31,372 nt of DNA from Bacteriovoracaceae bacterium (lineage in GTDB: Bacteria; Bdellovibrionota; Bacteriovoracia; Bacteriovoracales; Bacteriovoracaceae). This document shows positions 24,115 through 31,372 of this stretch, piece after piece. Numbering within the stretch: position 1 is the stretch's first letter; each line of letters starts with the position of its first letter. The notes beneath the pieces are model-generated. The model was not told the DNA's origin. It made no database searches and saw only the letters and a list, made by a program, of their open reading frames with translations. The stretch covers positions 1 through 31,372 of the forward strand of contig JAGOVR010000003.1 of the NCBI GenBank assembly GCA_018060635.1. The letters are read 5' to 3'. The translations under genes and the position numbers were made by a program.

Positions 24115-24875
24115 ATTAACTTCCCTTGTTGATAAAGATAAATGAAACAAAGTGATTGATGAATAAGCCAAGGCTCATCATTAAAATTAATTTGAGATTT
24201 ATCTAAAAGCTGTTTTTGTAAGTTACTTTGTCCCCCTGTTAAGATGATTTCATCAAAGGGGCCATAGTTTTCAAAAAAACTTTTATAAAAAGCTAAAAAA
24301 GTAAGAGAGCAACCTTGAATAATAGCATCTTCGGTAGAGTGAGGAATACTAAAATCAGGGGAAGATAATTTTTGTAAAAAAGTAGTCGTTTCTTGTAAAG
24401 AAGGGAGTTTAGCCGCTTGAGCATAACTTCTTAAAAAAGTTTTGGCCCCAGGAATAATAAGTCCCCCTTGCAGTCCTTGTTCATCAATAATATCAATAGT
24501 GATAAAAGTTCCTGAATCAATCAAAGCGATTCTTTTTTTTGTTCCTATGCGTTTTTTAAAAATATAAAAAGCTTGATAAAGACGATCTTCACCCAGAGTT
24601 TTTTGATAATTCACAGGCATATCAAAAAATTTTCCTTGTTTCCAATAGTTCTTAATAGGAATTAATTTGTAAGAAAGTTCAGCAATCAGAGAGTGAGGTC
24701 TTCCTACATCAGAAAGAACCACATCATAGCTAGAAATGTTACGGTAGTATTCAGAACGTAAAAAATTATCAAAATTAAAAAGAATCGGTCCTTGCTTCTC
24801 AAAATCCATGGAATGAAAGACTCCAATGTGAGGAAAGCTATTACCGTTATCAATGGTGATGAGTTTTAAGTCCAT
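24111..24875 (-). CDS. coaX: Type III pantothenate kinase
   Basis: 254 residues. The ASKHA-type motifs of CoaX are present: D9-NGN12 near the start (phosphate 1), LGEDR near 94, IDSGTFITIDI near 119-129 (phosphate 2), GGLIIPGAK near 137-145, and ILTGGQS near the end. It phosphorylates pantothenate, independent of CoA feedback in characterised members. Its stop overlaps the coaBC start (GTGA), and the 6-base gap to panB fits a single transcript. Confidence 0.93.
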   Translation of the reverse strand: MDLKLITIDNGNSFPHIGVFHSMDFEKQGPILFNFDNFLRSEYYRNISSYDVVLSDVGRPHSLIAELSYKLIPIKNYWKQGKFFDMPVNYQKTLGEDRLYQAFYIFKKRIGTKKRIALIDSGTFITIDIIDEQGLQGGLIIPGAKTFLRSYAQAAKLPSLQETTTFLQKLSSPDFSIPHSTEDAIIQGCSLTFLAFYKSFFENYGPFDEIILTGGQSNLQKQLLDKSQINFNDEPWLIHQSLCFIYLYQQGKLM

Positions 24876-24881
24876 AAATAT

Positions 24882-25673
24882 TTAATTATTTAAATTACGA
24901 TTATTAAGTCTCTCACGATATTGTCGTAAATAATCGGTTATGATGTTTTTTTTAAGTTCAAAAAAATTGGCCATGGGTTTACAAAAAGCAGGAGGAGGAT
25001 TTTTACCATTTCCTAATAAATCATTCAGGACTAAAACCTGTCCATCCACCCCATTGCCAGAGCCAATGCCAATAGTGGGTATATTTAAGTTTTGAGTGAT
25101 AACTTGAGAGGTTTCATTTTGTACGCATTCTAACACTACAGCAAAAACGCCTGCGGACTCCAGTTCTTGAGCTTGTTTTAAAAGCTTTTGTGCTTCGGAT
25201 GCTGTTTTGCCATGAGTGTAGTAACCACCTTGTTCATGGACTGATTGAGGAGTAAGCCCTAGATGTCCCATCACAGGAATACCTATTTGTGTCAGTCTTT
25301 TAATTAAATCTAGCTGATGTGATTCGGCTCCTTCTAGTTTTAAAGCTTCCACACCACTTTGTTGGAAAAGTTTTGTCGCATTTTCTATTCCTTGTTCAAA
25401 ATAACTGTAAGTTCCAAAAGGAAGATCTGCCACGATAAACTTATGAGGAGCACCTCGTTTCACCGCACGAGAAAAGATAATCATTTCTTCTAAGGTGACA
25501 CTTATGGTGTGATCGTAACCTAAAACGACATTACCAACACTATCACCTACCAAAAGAAGAGGAATTTCAGTTTCATTTAACATTTGAGCTGTTTGAAAAT
25601 CATAGCAGGTAAGCATATGTAAAAAATGAGACGTATTTTTGTGAGCACGAATCTGACGGGTATTCATTTTCAT
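24882..25673 (-). CDS. panB: 3-methyl-2-oxobutanoate hydroxymethyltransferase
   Basis: 263 residues. It transfers a one-carbon unit from methylene-tetrahydrofolate to ketoisovalerate to give ketopantoate. The hallmark segments are all seen: TCYDFQTAQ, LLVGDSVGNVVLGYDHT, VADLPFGTYS, MGHLGLTPQSVHEQGGY and IGIGSGNGVDGQVLVLNDLLG. The metal-binding Asp and Glu lie in VGDS, ADLPF and VLEC. ATG at 25673 overlaps the stop of the upstream gene (ATGA). Confidence 0.97.
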   Translation of the reverse strand: MKMNTRQIRAHKNTSHFLHMLTCYDFQTAQMLNETEIPLLLVGDSVGNVVLGYDHTISVTLEEMIIFSRAVKRGAPHKFIVADLPFGTYSYFEQGIENATKLFQQSGVEALKLEGAESHQLDLIKRLTQIGIPVMGHLGLTPQSVHEQGGYYTHGKTASEAQKLLKQAQELESAGVFAVVLECVQNETSQVITQNLNIPTIGIGSGNGVDGQVLVLNDLLGNGKNPPPAFCKPMANFFELKKNIITDYLRQYRERLNNRNLNN

Positions 25674-26605
25674 AAAGCGTCACCTTTTAGTTTTTGATGA
25701 ATCAAGTTCAATTCACTTTTATTCCACTGTTGGCTTATACTTTGGCGTAACTCTGTGGTGTTCATATGATGAGCTTCTTCATAAAATTTTCCTGAAACGA
25801 TATTCTGATAAAGATTTTCAATATTTTTTTTAAAGTGATCATCTAAAATTTGTTCACTGCCTTTGAGAGAGCCTAAAAAAGCGTTGTCACTGATAAGATT
25901 AAAAAAACCACTAGGGCCAGAAGACATCATAAGGTCAGCGATAAGTTTAATATTAGACCAAGTTTCAAGATAAGAAAGTTCAGGTGAAATTCCTTTCTGC
26001 CGTAAAAAATTATAACAATAAAGAGCTGTATGAGGCAGAAGAGAGCAATGCAGTGCTTGTTCTGCAAAAAGATTAGCAGTTGTTTCTTCCAAAAAAGAAA
26101 CGTTAATGAGAGGAAGAGTGATTCCTAGTTTTTGACCAAGATCTTCTATAGAAAACTTGGTTTGAGTAGAAGCATTTTCTTCCAAGGCCATAAAACCTAA
26201 AATCTTTTTTTTATGCAGATAGAGATCTCTTAAGTTTTCTCCCGTAGTTTTTACGCAAAGGAGGGCGTGCTCCCATTCAGGCAGAATTTCTTTGCTATGT
26301 TCAAAAACATAAGAATATCCATGGGCAAAAACGAGAGTTCCTTCAGGACAAAAGTACGATTTATTTTGACTTAGAATTTCTTTATGAGTTCTGTCAGGAG
26401 TAAGTAAAATAATAAATTTAAAATGACCTAAGTCAGAACTTTGCAATGTAACAGTTTTAAATCCTAAAATTTGGGCCTTCTCATGAGAAGGGCTCTCTTT
26501 TCTTAAAGCGATAACAACTTCCTGTTTTGAATCTTTAAGATTTAAGGCCCAAGCCTTAGCTTGGTTTCCAAATCCTATGATTAAAAAAGGTTTTTTTTCT
26601 AGCAT
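25670..26605 (-). CDS. IlvC-like reductase, probable ketopantoate reductase
   Basis: 311 residues, clearly homologous to class I ketol-acid reductoisomerase along its whole length: Rossmann motif GFGNQAKAWALNLKDS (11-26), AHG with His95, the KTTGENLRDLY loop with Lys119, LFAEQALHC (179-187) and the helix ending KLIADLMMSSG. At the positions of the four acidic metal ligands, two are changed to Asn: N178 (normally Asp, four residues before E182) and N218 (normally Glu, four residues after E214). Ser239 is kept. Such losses should disable the magnesium-dependent alkyl shift while leaving hydride transfer possible. It is first in the panB-coaX-coaBC-panC operon, where panE is missing, and IlvC enzymes are known to reduce ketopantoate in some bacteria. 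Hence a dedicated ketopantoate reductase is the likely role, still inferred. Confidence 0.8.
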   Translation of the reverse strand: MLEKKPFLIIGFGNQAKAWALNLKDSKQEVVIALRKESPSHEKAQILGFKTVTLQSSDLGHFKFIILLTPDRTHKEILSQNKSYFCPEGTLVFAHGYSYVFEHSKEILPEWEHALLCVKTTGENLRDLYLHKKKILGFMALEENASTQTKFSIEDLGQKLGITLPLINVSFLEETTANLFAEQALHCSLLPHTALYCYNFLRQKGISPELSYLETWSNIKLIADLMMSSGPSGFFNLISDNAFLGSLKGSEQILDDHFKKNIENLYQNIVSGKFYEEAHHMNTTELRQSISQQWNKSELNLIHQKLKGDAL

Positions 26606-26717
26606 AAATAGTTCTCTTTAATAAGGTTTTTGACCCCATGCATAGTTACCATGACAGGGCCTTCAGTTCAATGTTAGCCTAAGAAAAAATTGTTATTTTT
26701 AGAGAGTTATAGGTTAA

Positions 26718-27614
26718 ATGACTGAAATAGAGAAATTTAAGCACTTTTTAGATGGAAAGTGGTATTTAGAATGCACTCTTTTGTCTCCTCTTTCTAGGGG
26801 ATTTCTTTACGGAGAATCCGTTTATAGTACTCTAAAAACAGTTCAAAATAGCCCTCTTTTTTTAGAGGATCATTTACAGCGACTACAGAAAGGGGCTCTC
26901 TTTCTTTACCCTCATCTAGAGTTGGATCATATTGAAAAAAAAGTTCAGGAATTAAAAGAAGGAATCTTTTTTTTATTAAGTCAGAATAAAACAAAAAGAG
27001 ATTTTTCTTTGCGCCTTTCTTTTTTTTTAGACAATGAAGGAAGAGAAATTATCTTTCAAAGTTCTTTGCTCCATTCACTTATCTCTCTTTTTCCCTATCA
27101 AGAAGAGAAGCCAAAAGAACAATATGTTTTATGGCATAGCTCTCTTACTAAAAGAATTAATAATGAATGGCCAGCTTATGTGAAGTGTGGAAATTATGTG
27201 GAATGGGGACTAGAACTCAGAAAAGCAAAAGAAGAAGGTTGCGATGAAGTTTTATTTTTTACAGATAAAAAGACCTTAGCAGATTCTGTTGTCAGTAGTA
27301 TTTTCTTAGTTCAAAATAATGCAATCCTTACTCCAAAATTAAATTCCTGTGTTTTAGATGGAGTTACTCGCAAGCACTTTATCAGGGCCATGCAAAGAGA
27401 AGGATTGAAGGTACAAGAGTGTGATTTAAATTTAGAGGATGTTCTAGATTCGCAAGGGGTTTTTTTGACAGGCTCATTAAAAGGAATCCGCTCTGTGAGT
27501 GGAATTATTTCAGGTAAAAAAGAGTATAAAAAGAAAATAGACTCCTCTTTTTTGAAGGAAATTTCTACTTCTTATACAAATTATATAAACCAGTATGTCA
27601 AAGGATTGTTGTGA
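26718..27614 (+). CDS. Class IV aminotransferase-fold PLP enzyme (PabC/BCAT/DAAT group)
   Basis: 298 residues. The fold-type IV pattern is present: LSRGFLYGESVYSTLKT near residues 25-41, HLQRL, the PLP-binding K156 in YVKCGNYVEWGLELRKAKEEGCDEVLF, ADSVVSSIFLV, and GVTRKHFIRAMQREG. Members are branched-chain or D-amino-acid aminotransferases and 4-amino-4-deoxychorismate lyase (PabC). The residues I can see do not decide between them; the modest length and lack of nearby ilv genes make PabC a reasonable guess. It overlaps yacG by 4 bp. Divergent from the CoA operon, 112 bp away. Confidence 0.8.
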   Translation: MTEIEKFKHFLDGKWYLECTLLSPLSRGFLYGESVYSTLKTVQNSPLFLEDHLQRLQKGALFLYPHLELDHIEKKVQELKEGIFFLLSQNKTKRDFSLRLSFFLDNEGREIIFQSSLLHSLISLFPYQEEKPKEQYVLWHSSLTKRINNEWPAYVKCGNYVEWGLELRKAKEEGCDEVLFFTDKKTLADSVVSSIFLVQNNAILTPKLNSCVLDGVTRKHFIRAMQREGLKVQECDLNLEDVLDSQGVFLTGSLKGIRSVSGIISGKKEYKKKIDSSFLKEISTSYTNYINQYVKGLL

Positions 27615-27826
27615 CCACTGTTTTAAAAGTAAAATGTCCTTACTGTAAAAAACAATTTGAATATAAAAGTTCAAAGTACCGTCCTTTTTGTAGTGAACGC
27701 TGTAAAATGGTAGATTTGGGGCACTGGTTAGAAGAGAGCTATCAAATTCCATTGGAGAAATCAGAAGAATCAGAGGATCAAGAAAAACAAATAGAAACAG
27801 ATATGACTGATGAGGAAAATATATGA
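27611..27826 (+). CDS. yacG: YacG-family zinc-binding protein
   Basis: 71 residues from a GTG start overlapping the stop of the preceding gene (GTGA). The four zinc cysteines are present as CPYC and CSERC (CxxC and CxxxC), with RPFCSERCKMVDLGHWLEESY, the family signature (given in parts: RPFCSERCK, VDLGHWLEE). YacG of E. coli binds DNA gyrase and lowers its activity. The C-terminal tail is long and acidic. Confidence 0.92.
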   Translation: MTTVLKVKCPYCKKQFEYKSSKYRPFCSERCKMVDLGHWLEESYQIPLEKSEESEDQEKQIETDMTDEENI

Positions 27827-28680
27827 AAATGGCGATTTCACCTAAAGAGTTACAAGGTTGTTTAGATGTGGCTTTAAAAGCCGCATATAGTGCTGGTACT
27901 ATTTTATTAAACTACGAAAAAAAAATAAAAAAATTAGTTCTTATTGATAAACAAAATGAAGGAGTCGCATCAAAGGCAGATACAGAAGCTGAAGAAAATA
28001 TTGTGAAAATTTTGAAAAAACAGTTTCCCTCAATTCCTATTCTAGCGGAAGAAACCTATTTTTCCTTGTCTAAAATAGAGAGAAAAAAACAAGAACAGAC
28101 CTTTGCCAAGAGTGACTTTCTTTGGGTCATTGATCCTTTAGATGGAACTTCCAATTATCTTAACGGACTTAATTATTATTCGGTTAGTATTGGGCTTGCC
28201 TATAAAGGGAGTCCTATTTTAGGAGTTGTTTATAGACCATCTACCGCAGAAGTTTTCTTAGGAACATTAGGGGGAGGAGCTTTTTATGGTAAAAAAGGCA
28301 AAAAACTTTTAAAGATTAAGATAAAAAGTAATCAAAAAAACTTAAAGGATTGTCTTTTTTGTAGTGGCTTTACTTCGACACCTGATTTGGAAGAGCAATT
28401 TTATTTTTTTAAAAAAATGCAGAAAAAAACCAGAGGACTTCGGCGTTTTGGAGGAGCCGCTTTGGATATTTGTTATACAGCTTTAGGTCAATTTGATGGA
28501 TTTTGGCAAAAAAATTTAGCCCCTTGGGATATGGCCGCCGCCGCTCTTATTTCACAAGAAGCTCATGCGAAGGTGACTAATTTCCAAGGGAAAAAATTTA
28601 AAATCTTTGACCAAGGAATTGTGGTTGCCTATGCTCCTTTACACAAAAAAATTCTGCAAGAACTTCTAGAGAAATTTTAA
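27823..28680 (+). CDS. Inositol-monophosphatase-family phosphatase
   Basis: 285 residues. The metal-binding motifs of the family are intact: AEE near residue 80, DPLDGTSNYLNGL from D104 (D-P-L-D-G-T-S), and PWDMAAA near residue 235 (WDxAA). Members act on inositol phosphates, 3'-phosphoadenosine 5'-phosphate (CysQ) or fructose-1,6-bisphosphate; SuhB also binds RNA polymerase. The motifs do not decide the substrate. The ATG overlaps the yacG stop (ATGA), so the three genes form one operon with the PLP enzyme. Confidence 0.9.
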   Translation: MKMAISPKELQGCLDVALKAAYSAGTILLNYEKKIKKLVLIDKQNEGVASKADTEAEENIVKILKKQFPSIPILAEETYFSLSKIERKKQEQTFAKSDFLWVIDPLDGTSNYLNGLNYYSVSIGLAYKGSPILGVVYRPSTAEVFLGTLGGGAFYGKKGKKLLKIKIKSNQKNLKDCLFCSGFTSTPDLEEQFYFFKKMQKKTRGLRRFGGAALDICYTALGQFDGFWQKNLAPWDMAAAALISQEAHAKVTNFQGKKFKIFDQGIVVAYAPLHKKILQELLEKF

Positions 28681-28685
28681 GAGCA

Positions 28686-28714
28686 TTGATCATTTAAGTT
28701 TTTTAGCTCATAAT
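28686..28714 (+). promoter_or_regulatory. Probable promoter of the HEAT-like gene
   Basis: TTGATC (28686-28691), exactly 17 bases, CATAAT (28709-28714). The start site would be near 28721, leaving a leader of about 27 bases with a ribosome site (AAGGA) before the ATG at 28748. It lies just after the phosphatase stop. Confidence 0.5.
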
Positions 28715-28747
28715 AAGGACATTATAAATCCTTTCAAGGAAGACAGG

Positions 28748-29497
28748 ATGAAGCATTTATTTTTTCTGATGACGATTGTTCAAATTTTCTCTTTCACAGC
28801 AAGGGCAGGCATTCGTAAATGGGTAGATATTGATGCTCCAGCGCCCAACTCGCTTAAAAAATATGAAAAAGGGATTAAAGATAGTGACTTAGAAAGTTTC
28901 AAAAAAGATGTTTTGCAAGCTGAAAATAAAGCTGTTCCTCTTTTAGTTCAAGTCATGAAAGATCAGCATTTCTCTATTAAAGCTCGCTGGATTTCAACTT
29001 TTTTACTTACTCGTATTATGCAAGATAAAGCGACTCCCTTTATTACTAAATTTTCAACTCATCCTGAATGGGCCATGCGTTTAGCCGCTTTAAAGTCACT
29101 GCTTATTTTAAAAGAAAAAAACAGCATGGTTTATGAAAAAGCCTTAAGAGATAGTTCTATGCTGGTAAGAGTTCAGGCATTAGAAAATGTACGTCATTTG
29201 CGTATGGCAGAACTTTCACCTCAGATATGGAATATGCTTTATCATGAAGAGAATTACCAAGGTGATAAGCAAAATAAAGGAGGAAGAGAACGTGCCAGTA
29301 TTTTATCTTCCGTTATTCGTGCACTAGGGGAGCTTAACTATCAAACAGCAAAACCTTATATGTTAAAAATGATTAAAAGTGACAAATACTCAGACTTATT
29401 TTTAGCCCTTGATTTTTCACTAGGTAAAATAACAGGGAAGCCTTCACCGAGTGGTTCTGTGCAGAGTAAACGACGTTATTGGAAGCAGATAACTTAG
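28748..29497 (+). CDS. Exported HEAT-repeat-like protein
   Basis: 249 residues with a clear signal peptide (MKHLFFLMTIVQIFSFTARA). The mature part is a chain of paired helices of about 30-35 residues, with HEAT-type patterns such as WAMRLAALKSLLILKEK and DSSMLVRVQALENVRHL, each with an aliphatic core and an Arg in the second helix. HEAT solenoids bind proteins; no enzyme motif is seen. It should be periplasmic and has a Lys/Arg-rich C-terminus. Its stop codon lies inside a 12-bp tandem repeat. Preceded by its own promoter-like sequence. Confidence 0.75.
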   Translation: MKHLFFLMTIVQIFSFTARAGIRKWVDIDAPAPNSLKKYEKGIKDSDLESFKKDVLQAENKAVPLLVQVMKDQHFSIKARWISTFLLTRIMQDKATPFITKFSTHPEWAMRLAALKSLLILKEKNSMVYEKALRDSSMLVRVQALENVRHLRMAELSPQIWNMLYHEENYQGDKQNKGGRERASILSSVIRALGELNYQTAKPYMLKMIKSDKYSDLFLALDFSLGKITGKPSPSGSVQSKRRYWKQIT

Positions 29498-29528
29498 AAC
29501 TTTTCTTAGAATTTTTCTTAGAATTTCT
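29493..29528. repeat. Three tandem 12-bp units containing the stops of two convergent genes
   Basis: Three near-identical units (CTTAGAAxTTTT-type) at 29493-29504, 29505-29516 and 29517-29528. The first holds the TAG of the plus-strand HEAT-like gene and the last the TAA of the minus-strand lipoprotein gene. Each unit offers stop codons on both strands. Likely a slippage product at a gene junction. Confidence 0.8.
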
Positions 29529-30042
29529 CTAGCTGTTCTTTTTCTCGTGCTTTATCTATCACTCTCAGTTTGTCATCGATCATCAAAAGCCTTTCAATGC
29601 GGTAAAGCAGAGTTTTTTCTAATGTAGTATCACTTTGAATTTCTTTCCAACCTTGTAACGTATCTTGTTCAATAAGTTGTCTGCGATAAATAGTCACTTT
29701 AGAAACTTCTTTAGCATAACGGTAACCTTTAACTACATTTATAATAAGCTTAAATTTTGCTTCTTTTACGTTATTATTTTTACTGAAAGAATTTTGAAAG
29801 TTAGTTTCCATCGTGTTATCAATCCAGTGTGTTTTGATAACTCCTGCTTGTTGGTTTTGTTGAGCTACATCGTAGCGTTTCATAATATCTAAAACAGCTT
29901 GCCATGTTTGGTTAAAGTCAGCCTTGAATATTTTTGTAGGCATTTCAAAATCTTCAGTAAAATAACGAAATTTATCGTAGGAAGTGCAACCTGAAAAAAA
30001 GAATAAAGCCAAGAAAGTAAAAAAGAGAGCAAAAAATTTCAT
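29518..30042 (-). CDS. Lipoprotein of unknown family
   Basis: 174 residues from the ATG at 30042, which begins a normal lipoprotein signal (MKFFALFFTFLALFFFSGC, lipid-modified Cys19). An upstream TTG at 30057 would overlap lnt by 4 bp and is also possible. The mature part has an early helix-strand unit (FKADFNQTWQAVLDIMKRYD, then GVIKTHWIDN), which resembles in pattern the small alpha/beta folds of periplasmic lipoproteins such as BamC/NlpB. That resemblance is weak. The C-terminus is charged. It lies directly after lnt, the enzyme that finishes lipoprotein acylation. Confidence 0.65.
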   Translation of the reverse strand: MKFFALFFTFLALFFFSGCTSYDKFRYFTEDFEMPTKIFKADFNQTWQAVLDIMKRYDVAQQNQQAGVIKTHWIDNTMETNFQNSFSKNNNVKEAKFKLIINVVKGYRYAKEVSKVTIYRRQLIEQDTLQGWKEIQSDTTLEKTLLYRIERLLMIDDKLRVIDKAREKEQLEKF

Positions 30043-30053
30043 AAGGTATTGTA

Positions 30054-31372
30054 TCAAGGCTTCTCACTTTTTTTAACTTGATTCTTAATAAAAATTAAAA
30101 AAAGTAAAATAAGCCAAAGTAGAACAAGTGCTCCAATCCCAAAGCGTTGAAAAAAAGTTGTATGGGCAGTAGAAAGCTTTAAAGTTACATCTAAGGCACC
30201 TTGAGTATTTAAGGCCAATTGGGTGCTTTCACTACCATCAGGATAAATAACAGAGCTAATACCTGTGTTAGTAGAACGTAGAAGTGGTTTAGCAAATTCT
30301 AAGGCCCTCCACTTGGCTAAAAAAAGATGTTGTCTTGGTTCAGCAGTATCTCCGTACCAAGAATCATTGGTTAAATTAATGATGAAATCAGGAGGACTTG
30401 CAACACTTTGTAGATAATCTCTCACAAAAGAAGAGAAAAGAGCTTCATAACAAATAATGGAAATAAAAGAAAAATGGCCAGATGTTTCAAAAAGGGGAAA
30501 AACATTTCCTTGAGCGAAATAAGAAATATTAGAAACATATGGGGCCAAATATTTATTAAGTGGCCCTAAAGGTAGCGTTTCTCCAAAAGGAATCAGAATT
30601 CTTTTATGATAAACATTTTGCAATTGACCTGCCTTTAAGAAAAAACCTGCATTATAAAAATCTTCAAAATGCTGTAAGGGAGAATAAGGAACTTGGTCGT
30701 AACCGCCAAAAAAAATATCAGCCTGAGTTTCATCAGTTATTTTTTGAAAAAAGAAAGGCACAGGCATGGTATTATTCTTTAACTTCTCACTGGAAAGTTC
30801 GTCAGGAAAGACTGTTTCAGGATAAATAATAAGCTGTGGTTTGTTCTCTTTATTTTTTAAGGTAATTCTTTCAAAGTCACTTAAAATTTCTTTTAAAGCA
30901 GAACCTCCTTGTTGTTCTAAGTTTACTTTAAAATAATTTCCGACATTCCCTTGAATCATACGAATATTAAGTAGACGTCCATTCAAGGGCTCTTTTTGTA
31001 AAGGTATAGCGAGATTTAGAAAGAGAAATAAAGTAAAACCCACAACAGGAAGGTAATCCACTTTCTTTTTTTGTAATTTTGCGACGATCCAAAAGCACAG
31101 CCAATAGCTAAAAAAAGAAAAAGCAGGAACTCCTCCCCATACAACCAGTCCTAGATAAGGGCGTAGAATGAGCCATGTATGTCCAAGATGTCCAGGAAAT
31201 TGACTAGGGATAAACCATTCAAGAAGAGTAATTAAAAAAGAAAAAATAAAAATAGAAAGAGCATTTAAATCTTTAGACCAAGCTAATTTAGATTTTTGTA
31301 GTAAAAAGACAATGATTAAAAAAAACCAAAAGTGAGGAGCAATAATCAGACTAAAAAGTAAGGCTAGAGTGC
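30054..31372 (-). CDS. lnt: Apolipoprotein N-acyltransferase (5' end outside window)
   Basis: The frame is open from its stop at 30054 to the window edge, giving at least 438 residues; E. coli Lnt has 512, so roughly 70-80 N-terminal residues lie outside. The visible part starts with membrane segments, the SQFPGHLGHTW motif and FWIVAKLQKKK. The nitrilase-like periplasmic domain follows, with the catalytic Glu in IIYPETVFPDE, Lys in YHKRILIPFGE and Cys in ISIICYEALF. A last span and a basic tail end the protein. It adds the third acyl chain to the N-terminal cysteine of lipoproteins in the inner membrane. An internal GTG at 31059-31061 is not the start. Confidence 0.95.
   Translation of the reverse strand, partial: TLALLFSLIIAPHFWFFLIIVFLLQKSKLAWSKDLNALSIFIFSFLITLLEWFIPSQFPGHLGHTWLILRPYLGLVVWGGVPAFSFFSYWLCFWIVAKLQKKKVDYLPVVGFTLFLFLNLAIPLQKEPLNGRLLNIRMIQGNVGNYFKVNLEQQGGSALKEILSDFERITLKNKENKPQLIIYPETVFPDELSSEKLKNNTMPVPFFFQKITDETQADIFFGGYDQVPYSPLQHFEDFYNAGFFLKAGQLQNVYHKRILIPFGETLPLGPLNKYLAPYVSNISYFAQGNVFPLFETSGHFSFISIICYEALFSSFVRDYLQSVASPPDFIINLTNDSWYGDTAEPRQHLFLAKWRALEFAKPLLRSTNTGISSVIYPDGSESTQLALNTQGALDVTLKLSTAHTTFFQRFGIGALVLLWLILLFLIFIKNQVKKSEKP

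Noticed and set aside
24115..24171. Longer coaBC start at 24171
   Set aside because: It lies inside coaX. The GTG at 24114 gives the typical CoaBC N-terminus and a GTGA overlap with the coaX stop.

Overview
The window is a 31.4 kb piece of an AT-rich Gram-negative chromosome. Gene content suggests a relative of the Bdellovibrionota (Bdellovibrio/Bacteriovorax-like) or a similar marine 'delta-type' lineage. The support is an LPS transport block (lptC/lptA-like, lptB) followed by rpoN and hpf, apolipoprotein N-acyltransferase, several lipoproteins, an ACE-like M2 peptidase, and compact gene packing with many 4-bp stop/start overlaps. This placement is inferred from gene content only; no 16S or database comparison was possible.

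Layout. (1) 1-426: no protein gene. It holds a GC-rich multi-stem element, a second copy of the 3' end of a tRNA, an AU-rich hairpin, and a minus-strand tRNA-Arg(CCU) with its own promoter. (2) 430-5174: a degenerate peptidase-like protein, a YihY membrane protein, three unrecognised small proteins, an FtsB/DivIC-like division protein and a DUF192 lipoprotein. (3) 5207-10555: aspS, an RDD membrane protein, an ACE-like M2 peptidase lipoprotein and an unrecognised membrane protein. (4) 10523-17378: mutS facing away from an LPS-transport/sigma-54/ribosome-hibernation operon (lptC-lptA-like fusion, lptB, rpoN, hpf), which ends in a strong terminator. Two palindromes and a receiver-like protein follow. 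(5) 17375-20064, minus strand: an O-antigen-ligase-superfamily membrane enzyme directly preceded by a small exported protein made of ten PEKASK-type hexapeptides, then a HigBA/RelE-type toxin-antitoxin pair with a clear promoter and operator. (6) 20178-26605, minus strand: a tightly overlapped pantothenate/CoA operon in the order IlvC-like reductase, panB, coaX, coaBC, panC, then hflX and a stand-alone tRNA-binding OB protein. (7) 26718-29497, plus strand: class IV PLP enzyme, yacG, an inositol-monophosphatase-family enzyme and an exported HEAT-like protein. (8) 29518-31372, minus strand: a lipoprotein and the 3' part of lnt, which runs off the window.

How the genes work together. The operon in region 6 encodes nearly the whole route from ketoisovalerate to 4'-phosphopantetheine. 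No canonical ketopantoate reductase (panE) is present. Its slot is filled by an IlvC homologue that keeps the nucleotide-binding and reductase residues but has Asn at two of the four metal-ligand positions of ketol-acid reductoisomerase, so it looks like a dedicated ketopantoate reductase. In region 5 the repeat protein and the ligase-family enzyme abut with no gap. That suggests an exported substrate paired with its own glycan-transferring enzyme, a hypothesis based on context. The tRNA-linked repeat at the left edge is the most unusual non-coding structure.
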